Counted from the first letter of the stretch, positions 9,117 through 16,225 are shown. The stretch is 32,434 bases of DNA from Sulfitobacter sp. EhC04 (GCF_001650875.1 NZ_LXYI01000014.1:1-32434); one strand, 5' to 3'. Translations and numbers: made by a program. Notes: generated by a model from the letters alone, not told the origin.

Positions 9117-10112
9117 CTACTCGCCGGTGATGCCGTTGGCTTTGTAGTAGCCGGCCGCACCGTCATGTGCCGGCAAGTCGGGAACCTTTCCGGCCAGCGT
9201 TTTCAGGTCCATCCGGTTGAAGGCGGGGTGAATTGCGATGAATTCGTCCCGTGCGGTATACAGTGCTTCTGTAACCGCAGCGACCGTTTCTGGCGCCGTG
9301 TCGGCGCTGGCCAGCAGGACCAGCGTCGACCCCATTATTGGCGTTTCGGTTACGACACCGGGGCGCCGCTTGTTTGGCGTAACTTGGCGGATCAATGTGC
9401 CCGGAACGATACTGGTGATGATGTCCAACCGGTCGTCACGATCAGGCAGGGGCACAAACCGGACGCCGCCGACTGCGGCATCCGCCTGCGAAACCAGACC
9501 CGACCCAACCGTAAAGACCACCGCATCCGACCGGCCTGCCATGAAATCCTGAACTGCGGCCGGGGCTGCTGTGGCATGAACCGGTATGATATCGTCTTCA
9601 CCCAGGTCTGCCGTTGCTAGCTGCGCGCGGCCCCAATATTCCAGAATACGCTGCTGGGTAATGCCCCATGATACGCGTTTTCCTTTCAGATCAGCCATCG
9701 TCACGATGTCGGAATCCGCTCGCACGAACCAGCCCGCTTCAAACGACACAAGATGTCCGACCAGACGGATATTGGGTTGGGGATTGCCCTCGAACACGGT
9801 TCGTCCCGAAGCCGCCAGACTGGCCAAATCGGCGCTGACCAGAGAAAATTGGATCTCACCACTGTTTAGCAACGGGATCGTGACCTCTGGTCCGCCCATC
9901 GGTACTGCACGCAATGTCATACCGCGCCCGTCCATCACCTTGGCCAATGCCGCGCCGAGCGCCGCCCCGAGAGAACCTTGTGCTGTTGTCCCGATCGTGA
10001 CGGTTTGGGCCGTGGCGGAGGCGGCAGTCATCACACCAACCGCCACGATTGCAGCCCCGAAGGCTGACCGGGCGGCCCCCGGTATACTAAATATTTGTCT
10101 CACTACTTTCAT
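9117..10112 (-). CDS. TAXI family TRAP transporter periplasmic receptor
   Basis: The receptor is 331 residues from the chosen start. A signal peptide is clear: a charged start, a hydrophobic core AFGAAIVAVGVMTAASATA, and a likely cut after residue 35. The mature part opens with VTIGTTAQGSLGAALGAALAKVM, as in TAXI proteins. Later blocks include LVGHLVSFEAGWFVRADSDI, MADLKGKRVSWG and DAVVFTVGSGL. A longer open frame begins at 10301, but GGGGAGGAG sits just before a double ATG (10115/10112), so I place the start there. The 10112 ATG has the better 6-base spacing. This is the first gene of the receptor-permease-sulfatase operon. The 5' region is shortened by an IS3-family element ending about 190 bases upstream. 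Confidence 0.92.
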   Translation of the reverse strand: MKVVRQIFSIPGAARSAFGAAIVAVGVMTAASATAQTVTIGTTAQGSLGAALGAALAKVMDGRGMTLRAVPMGGPEVTIPLLNSGEIQFSLVSADLASLAASGRTVFEGNPQPNIRLVGHLVSFEAGWFVRADSDIVTMADLKGKRVSWGITQQRILEYWGRAQLATADLGEDDIIPVHATAAPAAVQDFMAGRSDAVVFTVGSGLVSQADAAVGGVRFVPLPDRDDRLDIITSIVPGTLIRQVTPNKRRPGVVTETPIMGSTLVLLASADTAPETVAAVTEALYTARDEFIAIHPAFNRMDLKTLAGKVPDLPAHDGAAGYYKANGITGE

Positions 10113-10302
10113 CATTATCTCCTCCCCTGACAGACAATTAATTTCTTGTTCGGGAACATTTGCTGTCAGCCCGATTCCCGATTTGTCATTTGTTTGCAAA
10201 TTTACCTGCCACAGCTTGCGACACCGTGTGAAAAGGTCAACGATTGCAGACCGTGAGTTCGGCCAGTGAACTGTCGGTGCGAAATGGTTTTGGACCAGCA
10301 CA
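10113..10302 (-). promoter_or_regulatory. Leader and probable promoter region of the TAXI-TRAP-sulfatase operon
   Basis: This 190-base region between the TAXI start and the end of an IS3-family element should hold the operon promoter. It is relatively AT-rich near 10081-10200 (ATTTGCTG, GATTTGTCATTTGTTTGC on the plus strand). I could not assign -35/-10 boxes with confidence. The only strong signal is the GGGGAGGAG ribosome site at about 10120-10130. Confidence 0.4.
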
Positions 10303-10342
10303 CTGAGCTACTCCCCGATCCTTGGACAGGATCTGGCGTTTT

Positions 10343-10687
10343 CTAAGCTACTCTCGGCTCCGGTTGATCGGGTTGCGTAAGTGGGTTTTTCTGCCAGTAG
10401 ACCACCGACGGCGGTAGACCGCCACGGGCAGAATGCGGTCGCTTTCGGTTGTAGAAATCGAGCCAGTTCCTGAGCCCGGCCCGTGCCTTCGAGCCGGTCT
10501 CCCAAGCATGCAGGTAGACGCACTCGTATTTCAAGGTGCGCCAGAGCCGCTCGACGAAGATGTTGTCCGCTGCCCGGCAGTGGTGTTCCTGCAAACCATG
10601 AGAGGGGAGGTAGCGCCCCTTTCCGTCCATTGAGATGCGGACACCGGCACGTCTGAGCAGGTCAATCCAGACGAAGGACGTGAACTG
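10343..10687 (-). pseudogene. IS3-family transposase OrfB, C-terminal part
   Basis: This fragment carries the end of an IS3-family integrase: FTSFVWIDLLRRAGVRISMDGKGRYL, then an extra 13 residues, then DNIFVERLWRTLKYECVYLHAWETGS and the usual RPHSARGG tail. The Glu in VERLW is expected to be the catalytic Glu of the DDE triad. The extra residues are a palindromic element (10568-10606) read in frame. The fragment is cut from its N-terminal part by the IS30 insertion, so it is not functional as it stands. Apart from that and the insert, this piece has no stop. Confidence 0.85.
10568..10606 (-). repeat. Palindromic element copy D (39 bp), in frame
   Basis: On the minus strand it reads CCCTCTCATGGTTTGC, then a short degenerate centre, then CACTGCCGGGCAGCG. 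It lies exactly between Leu (CTC) and Asp (GAC) codons of the conserved block GKGRYL-DNIF. Being 39 bp, it adds 13 residues, beginning PSHGLQEHH, without shifting the frame. It matches the other three copies in its ends and length, while the central palindrome has decayed. Confidence 0.72.
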
Positions 10688-12148
10688 GGCGGATTCAACC
10701 GGTCGTCGCAACACCTTCGATCATATCCTGTTTGAGCAGCCGGTCGAGTGCCTCTGCCGGTGTTTGCCACCCCAGTGTTTTCCGGGGACGCGTGTTCAGC
10801 GCTTGGGCAACGGCGCTGAGCTCTTCTGCGCCATGCTGGCTGAGATCCGTGCCCTTGGGGAAGTATTGGCGGAGCAGACCGTTGGTGTTTTCGTTGCTGC
10901 CGCGTTGCCAAGGGCTCTGAGGGTCGCAGAAGTAGATCTCGAGACCGGTGTCGAGCCGAAGTTGCGCGTGTTGGGCCATCTCGGCCCCCTGGTCCCAGGT
11001 CAATGAGCGACGCAAGTGGGCAGGCAGGCTGCTGATCGTGCCTACGATGGCATCCCGGACTGCCTCGGCACCGTGGCCGGCAAGGGCTGGCCCATTCTTG
11101 ACAGGCTTGCCCGTCCCGTGCCCTTCCATGCGCGGCAAGTGCAGGAGCATGGTGAAGCGGGTCGTGCGCTCGACCAGCGTGCCGATCGCCGAGCTGCCGA
11201 GACCGAGAATGAGGTCGCCTTCCCAATGACCAGGAACAGCCCGGTCATCGATCTCAGCCGGACGGCCGCTGATCATCAGGGCATCGGCAATGAAGGCCTT
11301 GCCACGGTTTCGGGCTCGTTCGCGAGGCAACCTGAGGGCGCGGCCGGACCTCAGACAGGCGGAGAGTTCTCGCCTTAGTGCCCCACGTCCTTGAATGTAA
11401 AGCGCCTGATAGATGGCTTCATGGCTGATGCGCATGGTCAGATCCCCGGGGAAGTCTGCCTTCAGGCGCTGCGAGATTCGTTCTGGGCTCCAGGCAGATG
11501 ACCAGCGTCGGCTTTGTCGACGAACAGCCCGCCGCCCTTTCCATACCACGACGGGGCCATCGAAAGCGATGCCGTCCGGGGTGGCAATCAGGCCCGACAG
11601 CCGATCCTGAACGTAGTCGCGCAAGATGGGCTTAGCTGCGAGCTTGCTGATCTTTGGACGCTTGGCCGAACGATCCGCATGCCACTGCGCTGCAATGGCC
11701 CGATAGTCGAACTCTCCGCTGCGCGTCGCCGAGTTGCGCCTGATCTCACGCGAGATCGTGCTGGGAGATCGGCCCAACTTACGCGCGATTGCCCGCAGGC
11801 CGGTGCCCCGAGCGCATTCAAGGGCTATCTCCTCGCGTTCCACGAACGACAGGTTACGGCACTTCGGCAACGGAGCCGATGGCGCGAGATGTGTGGGAGG
11901 CATTCCGCCAGAACTCCGAAACCAACGGGTTCCGACAGGCGGTGAAACTCCCGCTGCTACGGCAGCTTCCTCGCTGGATAGCCCCGCCGCAATCTCCCGC
12001 CAGAACCGGCACAGATGCTCACGCTGCCAGACTGGTGGCCGACCTGGCGAGGATAATTTGCGTCGCATCGAACGATCCGACGTCCGCCTTCCTGACATCA
12101 ACAACACCTCCAATAGCGCGGTGTTGCGACGACCGGTTGAATCCGCCT
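10688..12148 (-). mobile_element. IS30-family insertion sequence, nearly intact
   Basis: Perfect 28-bp terminal inverted repeats lie at 10688-10715 and 12120-12147; the outer part reads GGCGGATTCAACCGGTCGTC at the left. The flanks share TG/TGG (10686-10688 and 12149-12151), which fits the 2-3 bp target duplication of this family. The element sits within the OrfB coding block NTDQGSQ-FTSF of an IS3-family element. It contains one full-length transposase gene. Perfect ends and an open gene suggest recent transposition. Confidence 0.88.
10695..12113 (-). CDS. IS30-family transposase
   Basis: This 472-residue transposase has no internal stop. The N-terminal helix-turn-helix region contains RNLSFVEREEIALECARGTGLRAIARKLGRSPSTISREI at about residues 86-125. 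The DDE domain shows VPGHWEGDLILG (first Asp), LTWDQGAEMAQH (second Asp) and SPWQRGSNENTNGLLRQYFPKGTD (catalytic Glu in NENTNG). The length is longer than IS30 itself because of an N-terminal extension of about 85 residues containing a second Trp-rich block (VWQREHLCRFWREIAAG), which is seen in some alphaproteobacterial relatives. The start lies just inside the right terminal repeat. It looks functional. Confidence 0.9.
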   Translation of the reverse strand: MEVLLMSGRRTSDRSMRRKLSSPGRPPVWQREHLCRFWREIAAGLSSEEAAVAAGVSPPVGTRWFRSSGGMPPTHLAPSAPLPKCRNLSFVEREEIALECARGTGLRAIARKLGRSPSTISREIRRNSATRSGEFDYRAIAAQWHADRSAKRPKISKLAAKPILRDYVQDRLSGLIATPDGIAFDGPVVVWKGRRAVRRQSRRWSSAWSPERISQRLKADFPGDLTMRISHEAIYQALYIQGRGALRRELSACLRSGRALRLPRERARNRGKAFIADALMISGRPAEIDDRAVPGHWEGDLILGLGSSAIGTLVERTTRFTMLLHLPRMEGHGTGKPVKNGPALAGHGAEAVRDAIVGTISSLPAHLRRSLTWDQGAEMAQHAQLRLDTGLEIYFCDPQSPWQRGSNENTNGLLRQYFPKGTDLSQHGAEELSAVAQALNTRPRKTLGWQTPAEALDRLLKQDMIEGVATTG

Positions 12149-12690
12149 TGGCTGCCCTGATCGGTATTCATGATCCCGAGTGGAGGACCTGGTTGGGCCG
12201 CTCTACGCGCAACCCTCTCAGCAAGTATGGGTATCGCTTGTGCCCCTTGGCAGGCCTGCTGGTATTGGGCGTCTGGTAGATTGGCATTAGACCCATGAGC
12301 CGCCGCACCCGCTTGTCGTTCACCGCGTGGCCTTCGTTGCACAGATGCCGGGCCATCTGCCGCACGCCGTAGAACGGCGTTTCGAGAAATTGCTCGTCGA
12401 TCAGCCGCATGAGGCCGAGGTTCAACTCGGCCTCCCCGGCCGGTCGATAGTAGAACGACGACCGCGAAAGCGACAGCAGCCGGCACTGCTGCCCTACCGA
12501 CAGATCCGGATGCTCGCGATCGATCATGCCGCGCCTCACGTCCCGCCCCAGGGCTTGAGCTTTCTGGACATCGCAGCAGGGACCGTGGCCCGCAGTGCGG
12601 CCGCGTAAGCCCTGCGAAGCATCGTTGGCGACCGCCAACTCGCCGATCTTGGCATTCAGATCTTTCACCTGCGCCTCGTCAACCACGGGT
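12149..12690 (-). pseudogene. IS3-family OrfA end and OrfB N-terminal part
   Basis: On the minus strand, PVVDEAQVKDLNAKIGELAVAND is the end of OrfA. The normal OrfA ending, KLKPWGGT then stop, is displaced by an odd 45-50 bp palindrome-like insert at about 12571-12617. OrfB starts at 12527 with MIDREHPDLSVGQQCRLLSLSRSSFYY and continues through GLRVERPNQV. There the frame jumps directly to IMNTDQGSQ near 12176-12190, so an internal block holding the first catalytic Asp is deleted. The IS30 element then interrupts it. The gene is dead in at least three ways. Confidence 0.8.
12571..12617. repeat. Imperfect palindrome within the IS3 orfA remnant
   Basis: TCGCAGCAGGG at the left and CCCTGCGAAG at the right are imperfect inverted repeats around a GC-rich centre that includes GCGGCCGC. 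It separates the conserved OrfA words AVAND and RKLKPW, so it is probably an insertion of about 45-50 bp. It does not share clear sequence with the four 39-41 bp palindromes. Confidence 0.35.
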
Positions 12691-12719
12691 GTCTTCTTTC
12701 CGCCCCGCTCGAAGACCCC

Positions 12720-13087
12720 TGAAGGGCTTGGTCAGGCGGTGCTCGATCCCGTTGGCTTCGCAGATCATGTCGAAGCGCATTGGCCGGGAGAGGATCGTGT
12801 TCCGGTTTCGTGGCTGCTCGGCGAACTGGATGCCATTATCGGTCATAACCGTAGAGCGCGGCTCCCTCGGACCAGTCTTCAGATGCTCGATCTGTCGCTC
12901 GCTTCCGCCACTTAACAACTGTCTTGGGATTGATCCTGATCCAGCCCCCAGTTCCCCGCTCAGCTGCGCGAGCGAAGCTTGCGCCTCTCATCGTTTGCTT
13001 TGCAAACGACTGCCGGCCAGTGGATCGCTGTATTACAGCTCTGACGGCGAACGTGGTCGTGGCGCAGCCGTGACGAACTTGTCCCAT
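12720..13087 (-). pseudogene. IS481-family transposase remnant
   Basis: Starting at 13087 on the minus strand, MGQVRHGCATTTFAVRAVIQRS matches the N-terminal helix-turn-helix region of IS481 transposases. A 40-bp palindromic insert follows. Then QASLAQLSGELG resumes in another frame, and INPKTVVKWRKRAT after a further short insertion near 12930-12945. After LKTGPREPRSTVMT the sequence jumps to DNGIQFAEQPRN and MRFDMICEANGIEHRLTKP. The latter belongs much later in the protein, so a large internal block is deleted. The remnant then runs into IS3-family orfA sequence. It is non-functional. The terminal repeat of the element probably lies at about 13121-13143. Confidence 0.75.
12982..13021 (+). 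repeat. Palindromic element copy B (40 bp)
   Basis: On the plus strand it reads CGCCTCTCA, then the perfect stem TCGTTTGC-TT-TGCAAACGA, and ends CTGCCGGCCAGT. It splits the IS481 codons for Ser (QRS) and Gln (QASL) and shifts the frame. It lies in the opposite orientation to its host gene, unlike copies A, C and D. Confidence 0.72.
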
Positions 13088-13224
13088 AGGGCTTCCTTCC
13101 ATTCCTTCGAAAGGATCACACCATCAAACCGTGGGATCAAACACCTAGAAAGGCTGTGAACTGGCCCCCCTTTCGACCGGACACTTGGGCATAACCATGG
13201 AGGCTTAGGGATAGCCCTAAGCAC

Positions 13225-13608
13225 GTGCTTATGTCTGACTATGAGATCATCACCGACGGCGGCCGCCGGCGCCGCTGGTCGTCATCCGAGAAGCTGCGGA
13301 TTGTGGAGGAGACGCTGGACGAGACCGCCAGCATCTCCGCCGTTGCGCGTCGCAATGGCGTCGCGCCGAACTTGCTGTATCGTTGGCGGCGTCTGATGCT
13401 GGAGGGAGGGGCCGTGGCCGTGTCCGGGGACGATGACGTCACAAGCAATCGCGCCGTGCGGCAGATGGAAGACCGCATCCGCGAGTTGGAGCGCCAGCTC
13501 GGGCGCAAGACGCTGGAAGTCGAGATCCTGAAGGAAGCGCTCGACAAGTCACGCTCAAAAAAACTGACGTGGCATGTGCAGTCGCAGCCGAAGGACGGTT
13601 CCCAATGA
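13225..13608 (+). CDS. IS2-group OrfA (helix-turn-helix protein)
   Basis: This 127-residue protein has the IS3-family OrfA pattern: RRWSSSEKLRIVEETLDETASISAVARRNGVAPNLLYRWRR at about residues 13-53 is the DNA-binding domain. RQMEDRIRELERQLGRKTLEVEILKEAL at about 77-105 is the leucine-zipper-like coiled coil. It overlaps orfB by 40 bases in another frame, and programmed -1 frameshifting normally joins them. AAAAAAC around 13557-13563 is a plausible slippery site. The ATG at 13231 is an equally good start. OrfA itself appears intact. Confidence 0.85.
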   Translation: MLMSDYEIITDGGRRRRWSSSEKLRIVEETLDETASISAVARRNGVAPNLLYRWRRLMLEGGAVAVSGDDDVTSNRAVRQMEDRIRELERQLGRKTLEVEILKEALDKSRSKKLTWHVQSQPKDGSQ

Positions 13609-14515
13609 GCGTCGTAGCCGAGACCCTGGGCGTCTCCAGATCAAACCTGCACGCCCGCGTGACGGGAAGCGCGAAGCCGCGTCGGCGCTACCATAAAGCG
13701 CAAGACGGTGAATGGCCGAACGCCATGCGTTCGAGTGAGGCCATGAACGTGGTGCCGCTGATCACCAAGCTCGTGGCAGCGCGTCCGACCTATGGCTATC
13801 GCCGCATCACAGCCATCCTGAACCGGCAATTACGGGCGCAAGACGCAGCGCCTGTTAATCACAAACGCGTCTACCGGATCATGCAGGCCCAGAACCTGCT
13901 GTTGGCGCGTCGCTACACCGAACGGTCCGATCGCACGCACAACGGCAAAGTCGTGACCATGCGATCGAACCTGCGCCCCTCTCGGCAGATTTGCCTTGCA
14001 AATCGCCTGCCGGTCAGGGGTGCTCCGACGGCTTCGAGTTCACTTGCTGGAACGGCGATATCGTGCGCGGGGCCTTCATCATCGACGCCCATGACCGCGA
14101 GATCATCTCCTGGTGCGCCGTCGTGAACGCAGGCATCAGCGGATCGGACGTGCGCGACATGATGCTGGCAACGGTGGAAGCGCGGTTTGGTGGTCACCGT
14201 GCTCCGCACCAGGTCGAGATGCTCACCGACAACGGCTCGCCCTACATCGCCAGGGACACCCGCATCTTCGCCCGGCAGCTCGGCCTGAAGCCCTGCTTCA
14301 CTCCGGTGAAGAGCCCGCAGAGCAATGGTGTGTCAGAGGCCTTCGTCAACACGCTGAAGCGGGATTACGTGAACATCACGCCGCTGCCAGACGCCGCCAC
14401 CGTCCTTGGATTGATCGCCGGGTGGTTCGAGGACTATAACGAAAATCACCCGCATTCAGGGCTGAAGATGCGCTTACCACGCGAGTTCATTGCAGCTCAA
14501 ACCGCAACCGCCTGA
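13569..14515 (+). pseudogene. IS2-group transposase OrfB, frameshifted by a palindromic insert
   Basis: The N-terminal part (MSVVAETLGVSRSNLHARVTG, PTYGYRRITAILNRQ, HKRVYRIMQAQNLLL) reads to MRSNLR at 13976. After a 41-bp insert the frame changes, and the reading resumes as CSDGFEFTCWNGDIVRGAFIIDAHDREIISW. It then continues through VEMLTDNGSPYIARDT and PQSNGVSEAFVNTLKRDYV to the stop at 14515. All three catalytic residues survive (Asp in CSDG, Asp in TDNG, Glu in SEAF), but the insert lies immediately before the first of them and breaks the frame. Apart from this the gene looks well preserved, so the insertion may be fairly recent. Confidence 0.85.
13977..14017 (+). repeat. Palindromic element copy C (41 bp)
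   Basis: It begins CCCTCTCGGCAG, carries the stem ATTTGC-CTT-GCAAAT and ends CGCCTGCCGGTCAG. The nested arms CGGCAG/CTGCCG and ATTTGC/GCAAAT form a long hairpin. Relatives of the host protein read RSNLR-W-CSDGFEF; here GGG (14018-14020) replaces the Trp codon, so the right edge is uncertain by up to 3 bases. This is the most symmetric copy. Confidence 0.75.
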
Positions 14516-14579
14516 GTGTCCGGTGAAACGGGGGCAAGATCAGGCTGCAAAATGGTCGAAAAAGTAGGACCACCTCTGA

Positions 14580-14724
14580 CACAGGGCGGAAGCTGACTGA
14601 AGAACTCCAGAACCTGCGCCCGTCGCAGCTTCTTGCGCAGAGCGGCACGGCCAGTGCCATCAGCCCCATGCACCTGAAATACGTTCTTCGCCAGATCGAG
14701 CCCGACCGTGATAATCTCCGACAT
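14580..14724 (-). pseudogene. IS110-family transposase N-terminal fragment
   Basis: A strong ribosome site (AAAGGAGG) precedes ATG at 14724 on the minus strand. The product begins MSEIITVGLDLAKNVFQVHGADGTG, which matches the start of the DEDD-type transposases of IS110 elements, including the first catalytic Asp in GLDLAK. After LRRAQVLEFFSQLPPCV the match stops at about 14580 and the sequence becomes unrelated next to the end of the IS2-group element. Only about 48 residues of the usual 320-400 remain. Confidence 0.8.
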
Positions 14725-14772
14725 GACCGTCCTCCTTTCTTTGTGGATCATCGCAGACCCACCTTGGCACAT

Positions 14773-15031
14773 CGATGCCGTCGGGGGGCGGTCACATCAT
14801 CAAAGCCCATTCTATGTAAACATGAACACACTCGATAAAGTCGCTTGAGAAGAACTTAACAGTCTCCGGTAAACCCGGGGCGGTTCAATCCGATAAGTTG
14901 ACGATGCCCTTTAGACACATACTTCAGTTCGTCCGTCGCGCTCACGGTTTAACCGGGCCGTTTCACAGCGCGACAACAACATGAAGAGATCACCCGAGCC
15001 ACTATCCGAGTTGCTCCAACAATACCCAATT
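14773..15031. other. Intergenic stretch between IS remnants and peptidase gene
   Basis: No gene is supported in about 260 bases. It is the 3' flank of the minus-strand M24 peptidase and the 5' flank of the IS110 remnant. I saw no convincing terminator or RNA gene. Confidence 0.35.
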
Positions 15032-16225
15032 TCAGTTTCGCGCATTTAGCGGTACAAGTATCAATTCCCGGTCCGTTTTTGTTAATATGTGGCAGCCGTC
15101 ATCCTTCACCAGGATCATGTCCTCCAGTTTGAGCATTCCGGCTTCGGCGTCGCAGAGGTGAAGTTCGATGGCTAGCACCATGCCTGCCACTATTTTTTCT
15201 TCTCCGCCGCGCGACAGGAATGGCGGTTCATTGAGATCCAGCCCGACGCCATGACCCACGAAATGCGCCATTTTTCCGTCGGAGAACTTAAGAAAGGAGT
15301 CGAGTATTCCCGCGTTTTCAGCATGATGGCAAGCGCGCTCAAACACGTCACCCGATGTCATGTCCGGCGAGATATCTGCAATCAGTCTGTCTGAGACCAA
15401 CCGAAGAGACTGGTGCAAATCCAGAGCCTTTTTCGTCGGCTGCCCCAGGCAATAGGTTCGCGACTGGTCGCCGTGATAACCTTGAACGCAGATCGGGATG
15501 TCCACGATTACCAGATCACCGGGCTGAAGCCTCCGGCGTGACGCCCCGGCAGGGACTGCGGCGCTCAATCCACAGCCGGAAATGGTGAAAACGACCCCGC
15601 TCATTTGTTGTCGGTTCTCCCCCGATGCGAGCGGGCCGCGTCCCATAGTGAAGTCGGGTTGCCGGACGAAATACACGCCTTCGTGCCCGGCCCGGCGGTG
15701 CCCATCTTCCACGATGGCGGAGGCTTCCAGTTCCGTCATCCCGGCGCGCCATGTCTTTATCGCCTGCCGGTGGCCCTCGTCGAGCGCCTGTGCGGCGATT
15801 TCGATGGTTGCGATTTCTCCGGCGTCCTTGATCTTTCTCTGTTCGAGAATGTCCGACGAAAGATCCACGATCCGCGCGGACCGGAGAACCTTGCCGAGTT
15901 GTTGGTACTGAGGGACGGTCATCACGTCGAGCTCAGCGCCGATATGCAGGCCATCGGTGTTTTCTCCAAGGCATGTGGCTACGATTTCGGCGAGTCTGCT
16001 TTTGAGGGAGACGCGATCATCCGGCAGGCTGCTTTGCCTTCGGGCGAAGACCAGTCCGGAGCGCACGAAGAGATGGGCATCGTCCGGAGAGACGAAAAGC
16101 CATCCCGGCTGAGAGGTTCCAGTGTAGTAGAATATGTCTCTGCTCAAGTGCAGCAGGGCGGCCGCCAGATCGCGCCGCCGGAGACGCTGCTGCAGGGCAT
16201 TGATCCTCTCGCTATGGACTTTCAT
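15032..16225 (-). CDS. M24 family metallopeptidase (Xaa-Pro dipeptidase / creatinase-like)
   Basis: This 397-residue protein has the two-domain architecture of M24B enzymes: an N-terminal creatinase-like domain (about 1-150) and the pita-bread domain. All five expected metal ligands are visible: Asp in VIVDIP, Asp in GDQSRTY, His in FVGHGVGLDLNEPP, Glu in AIELHL and Glu in KLEDM. It is therefore probably a dinuclear metal hydrolase rather than creatinase, which lacks the metal site. Members cleave Xaa-Pro peptides or hydrolyse small amides such as ectoine, and sequence alone does not choose. It has no signal peptide and is divergent from the TetR gene, so it may belong to the same regulon as the mutase operon. 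Confidence 0.88.
   Translation of the reverse strand: MKVHSERINALQQRLRRRDLAAALLHLSRDIFYYTGTSQPGWLFVSPDDAHLFVRSGLVFARRQSSLPDDRVSLKSRLAEIVATCLGENTDGLHIGAELDVMTVPQYQQLGKVLRSARIVDLSSDILEQRKIKDAGEIATIEIAAQALDEGHRQAIKTWRAGMTELEASAIVEDGHRRAGHEGVYFVRQPDFTMGRGPLASGENRQQMSGVVFTISGCGLSAAVPAGASRRRLQPGDLVIVDIPICVQGYHGDQSRTYCLGQPTKKALDLHQSLRLVSDRLIADISPDMTSGDVFERACHHAENAGILDSFLKFSDGKMAHFVGHGVGLDLNEPPFLSRGGEEKIVAGMVLAIELHLCDAEAGMLKLEDMILVKDDGCHILTKTDRELILVPLNARN

Larger units (their letters stand above)
10303..12690 (-). mobile_element. Decayed IS3-family element split by an IS30 insertion
   Basis: The element runs from its 3' end near 10303-10335 (TGAGCTACTCCCCGATCC on the plus strand, the probable terminal repeat) to orfA remnants near 12690. 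It contains orfA and orfB pieces on the minus strand, interrupted by the IS30 element at 10688-12148. The other end of the element is lost where it meets the IS481 remnant near 12690-12720. Confidence 0.7.
13162..14536 (+). mobile_element. IS3-family (IS2-group) insertion sequence, interrupted
   Basis: Imperfect terminal inverted repeats lie at about 13162-13184 (TGGCCCCCCTTTCG, then ACCGGACA) and 14517-14536 (TGTCCGGTGAAACGGGGGCA). Inside are two overlapping genes in the orfA/orfB layout typical of the family. orfB is frameshifted by a 41-bp palindromic insert. I see no clear target duplication at the flanks. Confidence 0.8.

Noticed and set aside
10116..10301. Upstream extension of the TAXI receptor by about 60 codons
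   Set aside because: It would bury the signal peptide, and a strong GGGGAGGAG site marks the later start.
15751..15775. CGCCTGCCGGTGG, similar to the palindromic element's right half
   Set aside because: It lies in the M24 peptidase coding sequence at a position that reads normally, and the left half of the element is absent.
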